Source: Paramarasmius palmivorus
Taxonomy: Eukaryota > Basidiomycota > Agaricomycetes > Agaricales > Marasmiaceae
DNA: 64,000 bases
Assembly: GCA_037176845.1 (NCBI GenBank)
Contig: JAYKXP010000049.1
Span: 310,001 to 374,000, forward strand
Direction: 5' to 3'
Positions 23,168 through 33,273 of this stretch are shown here, piece by piece. The translations under genes and the position numbers were made by a program. The notes beneath the pieces were generated by a model. It was not told the origin of the DNA. It did not search any database and saw only the letters and a list, made by a program, of their open reading frames with translations. How positions within the stretch are numbered: position 1 is the first letter of the stretch; each line of letters begins with the position of its first letter.

Positions 23168-25537
23168 TCAATTACTATTAAAAGACATGTCTCTGTCTGG
23201 ATCCACACCGAAGCGCGGAACATTTGACAGCCCTACTGTAGGACTGGCCTGTAACACATTCTGGGAGGACTCTGCAACCTGACTAGCGGGAACGAATTGT
23301 CGCGGATCGTTCCAGGTCGTTGTATGAGTCCTGTGGTCAACAAAGTACGGCCTGCCTTCAATCGTTATTCTACGCTCCCAACCAGTCGGTAATGGAATCA
23401 TAGACAAAGGGGCGTGTTGCATTGGGGGAGCCACGGTCGTGGTACGAGTGTTATGGTCAATAAAATACGGCATGCCACCGGGGGCAACTCTTTGCTCCCA
23501 ACCTGGCGGTAATGACATGCCAGGGGCCGCTAGAGCTTGTTCTCCCGGATTGATGCCGGGTGTTGGACGAGTGTCGTGGTCGACAGAAGCCGGCATTCCT
23601 TCAGATGGTAATGGTACCTCGATGGGGAACTCTCGCTCAGTTTCAACTGAGTATCGTATGGAAAGTGAGGGTGGTGAATTGTAGTAGTTAGAAGGTAAGT
23701 TTCCCGCTTCTTGTGCCCTTTGGACAGCCTTTGACCATTGGCTACGGACCGATGACTGATTGAGGACGATGCAGTCGCTTTCGCTCAGCTTGTGGTTAAT
23801 GGCCCTAATGAACTCCTGACCACGTTTACTCGTGATCAATATCGAAACGTGGTCTGTGCGATTGATGTGCCCCGCTAGCGCATAAATGAAAGCTACACGC
23901 TCACCCTCGTGTCTGGGATCATCGCCGCAACTCAGACAGGCTGTCCAGGCCTCCTCGTACAGTCGAAGATATGTCAGACTCTGCTTGCGGACATTGATGT
24001 CTTCATGCGTCCACATATTCGCCATCAAAGAAAACGGAATAACGAAATGGAAATCCGTGTTCCGCCACAGACCCATTTTTTCGACTTCGGCAGGGAAGTC
24101 GTCGTCGTCGATGACTCTCTCCGCCCTGCTGGTCAAATACTGGTGGCGAAATAGTAGCTTGATTCCCTCTGGCTGACAGACCCCCGTATCAGAAAGAGGA
24201 GGAGGAGGCGCGAAGTGCCGGGTCCAGGGCGCCTGTGTCCACATCATTTCTGGATTGCTAACCCCCAGATCGACAACCGCTTTCGAAACATCGGACCACA
24301 GTGCGGTGTCCCAGCGACCGAGTACAGCAGACATTGCAAGTGAAGGGTGTAGAGTTCCCAACACATTTTGAAGATGCGGTACCATCATTGGGTCGTCGCG
24401 AAACATCGTAACCGCCCATCCAAAAGCACGAAGCTCGTAAACTCTCAGAGTAAACACTCTGTGATCATCTCGGCGGCCATCGTACTGTCTGACCACTCGG
24501 AGGTCGAAATCAGACCAGTCTGAGGCCGGAGATTCAATATGATATCCTAGAGCAGGAGCCGGCTTTCCATTAGAATATTCGTAATCACTGGTAGATGTCC
24601 AGATCCAGGTCAGTGGATGAAGGACTTTGCACACAAATCGGTAGTACACCCATGCCTGTGCTGACTTGTAGGGACAGACGAGCTGGTATGATAAGCAGTC
24701 GTAGTCCCCTTTCTCGAGCTTGTACTTGAAGTCCTCAGGTATCGTCAGTGTAGGGAGGAGTATGATAACGGAATACACTCCAGCACTGAGCACGATAGCG
24801 ACCAAGGAAGTGATGAATGGGATGAAGTGTAGAGTCCATAGGAGGTCCAAGATCCCAGCGAAAAATAATATCAACGCAAGGTCGAGAAGGATGGGAAGTG
24901 CAGTCAAGAAAGTGGTAACGTTCCATCTCTCAAAACTATCCCGACGAATCTGTCGCAACGCTAGCGCCTCTGCCGGATTCCGCGCTGGTGCATCGCGCTG
25001 AAACTCTCGAATCCATTGTTTGCACAAGAGGCCGAGTAATGCGGAGATGAGACTGGATATGAGGCTCAACAACCAGAAGCAGTTGACGCGGATCATGGAT
25101 GCGTCGGGTTTGAAAGGCTCGGGGGTGACGGCCTGTGATGTATTTGATAGCTGAAATGCGACTAGTTGTTCAAGGAGGGTGACTGTCTTGTCTGCTGGAT
25201 CTTCTTCGAGTTTTTGATAAGACTCTATCAAGAACACTGTGACCACGAGAGAGAAGAGACCAGCCTGGTTACTCCAGACTCAGGTTAGAAAGGGCGAATG
25301 TGAAGCAAAGGGAATGGACTCACAAAAATGATGAATATGTCAATATCTTCTCTCCACCCTTTCACCATTTCCACATCGTACTTCTCGGTGGATTTCAATA
25401 TCTTTTCGAATGATTTAGCCAATGGTGGATTCTCTTTATGATTCCAATGCGCGTTTGTCGCTCCAAGTGGATCCCCGGGCTATTCATAATGTAATGAGTA
25501 AACGGATGTCCAAGCTCTCCACTGTACGACGTACCAT
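23168..25537 (-). CDS. DUF6535 membrane protein with C-terminal WW-repeat tail
   Basis: The main exon runs from about 25246 down to 23168. It is preceded, across a consensus intron, by an exon ending at 25479 that reads [20 protein letters not shown] then [20 protein letters not shown], the family's N-terminal block. The only start I can reach is an ATG at 25537-25535 followed directly by an intron (GTACGT...ATAG), a one-codon first coding exon; the start is therefore uncertain. Residues about 45-250 are DUF6535, with an amphipathic helix block and four or five membrane spans ([20 protein letters not shown], and [19 protein letters not shown]). The C-terminus carries three WW-like units: [22 protein letters not shown] lacks the second Trp, [23 protein letters not shown] is complete, and an earlier one is barely recognisable. 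WW domains bind proline-rich peptides. Function unknown. Confidence 0.8.
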
Positions 25538-26098
25538 CCTGGACTTTCCAAGCTCAAGAAGGTGCTACTTGCTGATATTTTCTGAGGAGTCTATGGGCAA
25601 CAGGTTGGCTGCCATCACGTCAATAAATGGCCTCCAACACGCGTTGAACGCATTGAAGAGTAAATATTGTCCGAGGGCACCTGTCGTTGTTTGTCAGAAT
25701 TACTTGACATCTAAAATGAACATGCTGGATTACATTGTGTGATTAAGACGGGATCCAGAAGGTGCCAAGTCTCGGAAATTCCCAGTCATGGGCAATGTGC
25801 TGCAGTGTGGTGTTCCATTACAACGCTTGAAGAATACAAGGTCCGGGAACCTAAGGCGCGATACAATCATAAAGTAGTCCAATAACAACCGAGGTATGGA
25901 AAATTACCTGCGTATGTACTGTGTACAATACAGTTACTGGCACACTTTAGGCTGGCCAGAAGCCATGATGCACAGGTAGGGTTAGGGTCGAATTCCAATC
26001 TGCCGCGGCGGCGCGGCCGGCAAATGACAGGCAATATCGATTCACGTGCCGGGGCCTCTGCACTTCTTTCTCTTGAACTTTGGTGTAGTCGGGGAGCA
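25538..26098. promoter_or_regulatory. Shared upstream region of divergent DUF6535 and RhoGEF genes
   Basis: Two genes diverge from this 560-bp stretch. A GC-rich palindromic block (gccgcggcggcgcggccggc) lies at 26001-26020. No TATA box seen. Confidence 0.35.
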
Positions 26099-26163
26099 GT
26101 GAGTATATGCAGGGTCCTTATTCATGTCAAAGAACTGACGGGTGACTGATGATTTGCTTTCAG

Positions 26164-29100
26164 ATGCCTCTTAGCCGGTCAAATACGACCTCGCGAAGTC
26201 GTTCTCGTTCACCTGCACCACCTTTTCTGCCGCAGTCTCCGCCTCAGTTCCAACCACCGTCTTACTATGCAGCCGCTGGTGGGCTGACGCTCCCAGATAA
26301 AAGCAGAAAGCATACGGAAACTAGACCTTCTCGCGAATCTCATGTGTCTTCCCAAACGCTGTTGGACATTTCTTCGGTCGAATTCCAATCCAACTCTTCT
26401 TCATGCACAAGCAATCGGAAAAGGCGAGAAAGTCAACTCGCCAATATTCCTTTGGTAGAAATGCAACTCTTGCCATCTATGCGAGATACTATAGACCGCA
26501 TGACTCGGCCTCCTTCACGAGTTGGCTCAAAACCTGCCTTCTCTACACCGAATTTCAGCCTGCCCCCAGATGCCGACTCAGTGTGGCCGGTAGCTGCTGA
26601 ACAAACATTCAACCCATCCTCGCCGAAACCTCGAACACCGCTTCTGCCTCGTCAGGATAGCACGCCCAAGCATTCCTCAGAGGAATCATTCTCCAGCTTC
26701 AACCAGCATTCGACTCCAAAGCCGCACCAGTCCGTTCTCAAACCCACGCTCAAATCCGCTCTACGTTCACCCAATCCAAAGGCGAAGCCTGAAAACTCAG
26801 ACAATATCGTCTCTCCCAGCAATGGAGTGACATTGAAGTCTGTGAAGAGTCTATTAAGGCGCAAATCGTCTGCGGCGGACCATCTCGGAGTTGAAGAGAA
26901 GCAACCAGCAAAGGTACGCTGCTTTTCTATAAATTCTCTGTTCAACGGGCTGACGGTGTACTATGTAGACGACCAAGCCTATCGAGTCCTTCACCGTCGT
27001 ACGAACACCTCAAGGTCGAAGCCGATCTCGAACAGATCCTGGCACTCGCCCGGCCTCAACAAGCCCTCCAGCTTCTCACATCCCTCTTCCAGCTACACCT
27101 CAGCCTCCAGCCTCCGCAAAACCATTTGCCTCCAACATCCCGCGTCTCAGGAGCAAAACACCTACAGCACAGACCAATCTAACTGACGACTCCGACATCG
27201 AATACCGTTATGAACTGGAAGCTCGGCGTCGTCGCAGGCTGACAGTAACTAACGCGAAAATACCTCTCTGTAGCTCTAGTTCAGAGAGTGAGACTGACTC
27301 CGTGGTTTTGTCTCCCACAGTTGAACACGCCATTGGCCTTGGGATTCGAGGTGTCCGTCTTCCCGAAGATGTTTGCACCATGGACCAGGATGAATCTAAA
27401 GTGCCTCAGGTGTCGGTGGTCTCTTATCCCTCAGCTGGTTCAATCTACACCGACGAAGAGGAGAGCGAGGAGTCGCAGCTAGAGTGTCTGGAATCAGGCC
27501 GTTCAGTCAGTCTCGACACACTGGACGTTAATCATAGCCGCCGGAGAGAAGCCCTTCTTGGGCTGGTCCGTGGCTTGGATTTGAATCGCGCCCCTGGTAA
27601 CGCTGCACCTAGCGGCGACGAGAGCGAGTATCACGGCGAGGACGGAGTTGCTGTAACTGGATCCGGTGTTGAGGTTGAGGAACAACAGGAAATTGAGTCA
27701 GAGTCGGAATATGAAGTTGAAGTTGAAGCCGAGCAGAGGTATCTGAGGCCTCCTACTGCCGAAGTACAGAGGTCGCTCACTCCAACAAGCTTTGAGCGAA
27801 GTGGTGTTCGCCCTCTATCAATCCGCCAACAGCATCTTTTGCCGTCGTCGACACCTTCTACGCCGAGACTGCCGTCTTCTCCTCGACTCGCAGTTGCTGA
27901 GCCTCCCAAGCGTTCTGCAAGTAGCAAGGCAGTGGCAAGGATGTCTCTTCCTCCGGTCCCCAATGCTCGCACCAAGCCGACGCCATCTATCTCGAAAAGA
28001 AAATCTCTCTATTCTTCGTCTGCCGCGGTCCCTCCAGCTCCTGTCATTCCAGAGCCGCCACTACCGACACCTGCACGCGACTCCTCTTTGAACTACGAAT
28101 CGGTAATGATTGCCAAACGATCCAGAGAAGCTGTGGTACGAGGCCGCGAAGCTCTAGGTATACCACCTTCCGAGTCCGATCAGACGACGGCGATACCTCA
28201 CGTCGAAAGCGTAGTGTCTGATGTGGGCGTGGATAGTTGGGACAATGGTGGTAATGACGAGTTGAGCGTCGGCGCCAAGGCGTTGTTCCGGACTCTTAGC
28301 AGTGGTGGTGATGGAAAGGAACACCTGAGTCGTGCTAGTAGAGGCATGGAGCATGTTCATAGCGCCATTCCGGATAACAAGCATAATGAGCGGCGGAAAT
28401 CCAAGAACCGTTCAAGGTCCCGCACTCGCTCTCCTAACTCAGGACGCAGTCGCAAGGATGAGGCCACTCCTCAACCGAACGATCAGCCTCAAGCTCACGG
28501 GACTTGGCAAAGTACAGTCTCGCCGTCTGCGTATATTGCGCTTAGTACGAAACACGGCGAACTAGAGATGGCTCGTCAAGAAGTGATCTGGAATCTGTAT
28601 CACTCTGAAATATCCTACACGAATCAGCTCGCTACGCTCGTCAGGCTGTTCGTGCTTCCACTTCGGATGCAGAACACTCGTGAATGGATTCCTGGGGTTC
28701 CTTTGGAAATAGCGAAGCTGTTTGATTGGTTGGAGGATATACATGGGCTGCATGTGCAGATAAGAGATTGTCTTCAGGAGAAGACTAGTCAGAGAGGTGT
28801 GGTAGTTGATCGAATTTCTGGTTGCCTTTGTGGGTTCTTGCATAAACTGGAGGTGTATCAACCATACATGGTGAAGGTGGCTGGTGTGGTGGAGATGTTG
28901 AAGCGGTTGAGGGAGGATGAAGCGAGTGATTTTGGGGAGTTTGTAAGAATGCAGGAGAAGGAACAAGGTAATCTTTGTCTGGTGGCAGAATTGGAAGAGC
29001 CGATGAAGAGGCTCAAGAATTACGCAGCGACCTTCAACGTGCGTGGTATTCTTCTTTGTATCGTTGCAGAACACTGACCGCAACTGTTAGAAATTACTCG

Positions 29101-30193
29101 ACACGACGCCCAAATCTCATGAGGATTACCTGTCGACTGTGATACTCGTTCGCTCGATGGACTTGGTAAACAAGATCTTGAATGAAGTCAAGGCCCGTGA
29201 AGACGAATATAAATACGTCAAGACCATTGCACAACATATTGATGGCTTACCTGCACATACTCCACTGGCATCTCGGGAACGTCGTCTGCTCTGTCAAGAA
29301 ACGCTCTACCTCGTCAATGATGATCACTTAGTCACCTCCTCGCCCGACCCCTCTGCACGTACGGCACGACTCGCGAACGCCGTTCAGGAATGGAATGTGA
29401 ACAGAACAAGATCCGGCTCTAATGCTTCGACTGCTACCTACGCCTCTACTCTCTCTACTAATAATACGATGCAATCGGATGTCCTCAAGTCACCGCTTAC
29501 TCAGCGCTACTCGAAGGCGAAGCTATCGGATAACTGTCTCAATTTTCCTGAGTCGACTCCAAATTCTACTCTCATCCACCTCCCGGTTGAAGTTTTTCTA
29601 TTCTCTGATCTAATAGTTCTCGCTACTGCGCGATCTGCGAAAGGCTCGGGTAGAGAAGCGCAATGGACTCTAATGGAGGAATTTGGAATGGGTAGGGTGC
29701 TCGACTTTTCTGTCCAAGGTATTATTAGCCTGTCCTTCAGTGTTTATTCGGTTGACATCCTTTAGGCTCGACGTTGACAGTGGATATCATCCCCATTCGT
29801 GCGGATCTGCAAGAGCGATTCTTCATCAAGACGTTATCCTTCAACATCCCTGAAGACAATGACAAATCTCCTTCCGACACTCGAAAAAAATGGACGGGAT
29901 GTCTATCAAGATCCTCGTACTCGACCCTGAGGGCGTTCATGGACCCATACCTCGGAGGTACTGCCATAGGTGGCGGCCGTTCTACAGTGGAAAGCGAATC
30001 ACGGTGGATCATTGAGAGCATCGTTGCAACTGGTCTACCGTTTCCCAAGAGCCCTTCAATGCAGATGGAAGGTGATGCAGCAGTTCAATTGGAGAGAGAA
30101 GAACGGGGTTGGTGGTCGATGAGATTTCGGCAGGTGTTGAGTGAGATATTAAGGCAAGAGATATCAAGTTGGGATGTACCTTTATGTTTTTAG
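26164..30193 (+). CDS. Rho guanine-nucleotide exchange factor (DH-PH)
   Basis: Four coding exons (26164-26913, 26969-29038, 29091-29718, 29766-30193) sum to 3876 nt, giving 1291 residues. I start at 26164 because a consensus 5'UTR intron (26099 gtgagt ... 26163 tttcag) ends immediately before this ATG. The first 780 residues are Ser/Pro/Arg-rich and probably disordered, with many likely phosphorylation and 14-3-3-type sites. The DH domain begins near residue 785 (EVIWNLYHSEISYTNQLATL), and the conserved EEPMKRLKNYA helix lies near its end. A PH-like domain follows, from about 1080 to 1250 (LPVEVFLFSDLIVLATARSA), interrupted by low-complexity sequence. DH domains catalyse GDP release from Rho GTPases, controlling actin and polar growth. 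The partner GTPase (Rho1, Cdc42 or other) cannot be named. The family call is firm; domain edges are approximate. Confidence 0.88.
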
Positions 30194-30381
30194 ATTGTTA
30201 CTGCATTTATATAAGCACTTCGTGCGCGCGCACCGCGCTGGTGTCGCTCTTAGCTTGAGCCTCATATGACCCACTTCACGAACCGAGTTACCGCAATTAC
30301 TACACCCATCAGATTGGCATCATAAGCCTTTTTACTTACATCTCTCTTTTGTTCTTCGTTCATTCCTACCCCCACAATCTA

Positions 30382-31169
30382 ATGGCTGCAAACGAGAATC
30401 CTTCGTGAGTTTGTTGTCCTGTTTCTCAAACGATTCTCAACTGAACTAAATCACGACGATGATCTCTGTTCGTGATGAAGATGTATATTTTGTGGTATTT
30501 TGAAAGGTACGTGTATATCTGAGAGTTCTCAATGATTGCACTCTGACTAGTGCGAAATCAGGAACTATTCCCTCCCACAAAGTCTATGAAACAGAGCATA
30601 GGTATGAACTCACATCTACGTGGCAGACGTGAATCTATGATTGACTAGTACCACGTACGCAGTTTTGCGTTTCTCGATATCATGCCCACTACTGAAGGAC
30701 ATACTCAAGTAATTCCCAAATGTACTTCATCTCAAGTTCCTAGTCCAGCGCTCATAACGCTCATAATCTTTGCTCTTCAGACCACGCAGAGACCCTCGCC
30801 GATCTTCCAGATGAATATCTCAGAGATATCGGTCCCGTTGTGAAGAAGATCGCTCTTTCCACCGGTGTTGAGGCCTACAACATTGTTCAGGTAATGGGCT
30901 GTTCATTCCGCTTTTTGCATCTCACTGACATTCTTGTTCGCTCAAAGAACAATGGCAAGCTGGCATTCCAGGTAAGATTTACTTCTCGTCGGAGATCGTG
31001 AGAAGGAACTCATCTCTCTTAGCATGTTCCGCACGTACACTTCCATGTCATCCCGAAACCTAACGAGACTGAAGGCCTGGTTCTGACGGTAGGTCAGAAT
31101 TGGCCCCAGAAGAAGGTAGATAATGAGGTTTTGGCTGCAACTTGCGAGAAGATGAAAGGGCGGCTTTGA
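30382..31169 (+). CDS. HIT-family nucleotide hydrolase (Hint/Hnt1-like)
   Basis: A small gene of seven short exons. Splicing rebuilds CIFCGILKG, IPSHKVYETEHSFAFLDIMP, EGHTQVIPKYHAETLADLPD, NIVQNNGKLAFQHVPHVHFH and VIPKP. The H-V-P-H-V-H-F-H run is the histidine triad (HxHxHxx); the middle histidine of the triad attacks the alpha-phosphate. CxFC near the N-terminus is the zinc-type pair seen in many Hint proteins. By family knowledge it hydrolyses adenosine phosphoramidates such as AMP-NH2 or AMP-lysine. The length (about 140 residues) is normal. The ATG at 30382 is the first in frame. A plain housekeeping gene. Confidence 0.92.
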
Positions 31170-31696
31170 TGATCGTTGTTTACCGGGGCGCATGCATGAT
31201 CAGTTCGACATCGACCGCCGAGCGGTTTGTTGACGTTGACTATCTCCAGAGAGCGATTCTGAAGCGAAGCGGTCTTAGTCGGAGGAGAAATGACGTACGA
31301 AATGTGACATTACATATCCGTCCATGTGTGCAGTGTACTAAGCGTTCCTATACACCAGACAGGTAACCATTCGATTTTTTTTTCTTCGCATTTTTTCCCT
31401 GCACACTGCACCTTGGAAACAACACAAAACCTGCTCTAGGTCCGGTTGAGCCCCGATCTCGATCTTCCCTTTCCAGTTCCTTTTTCAGCTATGTTTCATT
31501 TCAACAAGAGGACCCAAGAACGACAATCCTTTGCGATTATTCCATATGGTCTATCAAACTGACCCGAGTATTAACGCCGCTACTCGAACCTTGGTCTCAT
31601 ATTTTTATCTGCACGTTCGACTGCAGGAGATTGGGTGGCATCCTTCTCGCCTAGCTCAGCTAAAGGAAAGAGCCTTCGACTTCCCACTTGCGATAT
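31170..31696. other. Intergenic, upstream of the first seven-helix gene
   Basis: No supported gene. An open frame across 31531-31767 overlaps the start of the next gene in another frame and has no features of its own. Confidence 0.35.
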
Positions 31697-33064
31697 ATGG
31701 CAAAAAGCGTGTCTCCAGTCGTGTCGGTCCTCTCTTCGATCTTGTTGGAGTTGCTCTTCTACGGTGAGCAAGGCTGTTGTGAATTTCTCTCGCAATTGTG
31801 TACCTTGATTTTTCTCTCCCTACAGGCTTCAATGTTGCCGTGTATTGCCTTTGCATCTACACCCTCGTGAGGAGATCATCTCCGGACACAGCGAAGTCTA
31901 CGGTCATCCTCATCACACTTTCGACGCTTCTGTGCGTGAACGAACACCGCTCAATCATCCCTGCTCAAGGAACATTGATAGATTCATGGCTGCGACCGGA
32001 CACATGGGCGTAAACATTGCCCGGCTCGTCGAGGGATACGTTAAAGCGCCAACAAGAGCTGCAACCATCGCGTATTTTCTGAACCTCACCGTTTCCTCCA
32101 ACATTGCCAAGCAATTTCTTCTGGTTATTGTGGTTAGTACTCAGTTCATCTCAGATTGGTGATTTGTTGACATTCACGACAGAATCTTTTTTCAGACATG
32201 CTCCTTGTAAGGAATAGGATCTTTCCACGTCACTACTAGGTGCTCATGTTCGATAGACTTGGAGAGTATATCTTATTTGGCAAAGGAACTGGATGATAAC
32301 CCTTATACCCGCCTTCCTGTGCGTCGGGGCTTTCGGTAGGTCGTGAATCTGCAATATCGTTTCGTACCTCATTCGTGTGCATAGTCTGCGGAATAGTGGT
32401 CAGTGTATCAATCGTCACCTTCAAAATGTCACTCACGCAAAGTTCAGACAGGTGTATATGAATCCTTGTTCGAGCCGGGTCAGAGCATCTTCCTCTCAAA
32501 GATCTCTAGCTGGGCGACCTCCCAGTTTTCGCTCTCCCTCGCCATGAATGTCACCACCACGATTTTAATCGCCTCGCGAATATGGTATGTCACAAAAGGC
32601 GTACGAGAAATGACGCCCGAGTACATGAAACCGTACTGGCGCATAATCGTGATCGTGGTGGAAAGCGCTTCAGTCGCAGCTGTTGCGCAAATCATACAGC
32701 TAGCTTTCTATGTGCAGAAGTTCCCCGGGATATACTTCATTTCCGACACGATTGTTCAGATAGTGGTACGTATTTGTCCTCACTGATATGGGTTCCGTTC
32801 CTCCAACGAGCACTGATCCTGCTCTAGGCGATGGCGCCCCTGATTATCATCGTCTTGGTGGGTATGTCAGGTAGCCGCAAAAGCGTGGTTTGGGGAACGG
32901 CCTATACGACATCTGAGGAGGTCTCTGATATGCAGTTCCAAGCACGGGACCACCTGGAACTTTCTTCCAAGTCTCGTCGTCGCCGGTCGGCATTTGCTAG
33001 CCGAGACACTGAGACGGCGACAGAGGACGATGAATTCCAAATGAAAGGAGAGCCCACGGTTTGA
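31697..33064 (+). CDS. Seven-helix membrane protein, Agaricomycete-specific family
   Basis: Spliced from about seven exons; the first is 31697-31763 and the last starts near 32828. Hydrophobic helices appear in order: VVSVLSSILLELLFYGFNVA, STVILITLSTLLC, NLFSDMLLVWRIYLIWQRNW, ITLIPAFLCVGAFVCGIVV, QFSLSLAMNVTTTILIASRI, IVIVVESASVAAVAQIIQLA and APLIIIVLVGMSG. The DMLLVWRIYLIW and IVVESAS blocks are the marks of a widely expanded Agaricomycete seven-helix family without assigned ligands. The C-terminal tail is Ser/Arg-rich and cytosolic by the positive-inside rule. A receptor role is a guess from topology. The ATG at 31697 puts the N-terminus just before helix 1; an upstream exon cannot be excluded. 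Convergent with the P450 gene, 210 bp apart. Confidence 0.8.
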
Positions 33065-33273
33065 CGACCCTCGCTGTTCTAATCATTACTTATCTTTGTG
33101 TAATGTACTACGAATCCTGTTTATGTTATGTTCTGGGGTTTCGCCAATAACAAAACGCTCGTAACTCGGCGAACTCGGTACCGCAGGAACAGTGAGCGCT
33201 CTTTGTTACTATATTTCATCGACTGCCACTCCTTCACCGATAGGACGGCACCTTGGACTCTTCGCTTCGCAAT

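Noticed and set aside
26001..26020. GC-rich palindromic block as a transposon end
   Set aside because: No partner inverted repeat, target-site duplication or transposase sequence nearby; more likely simple GC-rich promoter sequence.
30942..31193. 83-codon antisense frame over the HIT gene
   Set aside because: Shadow of the histidine-triad exons.
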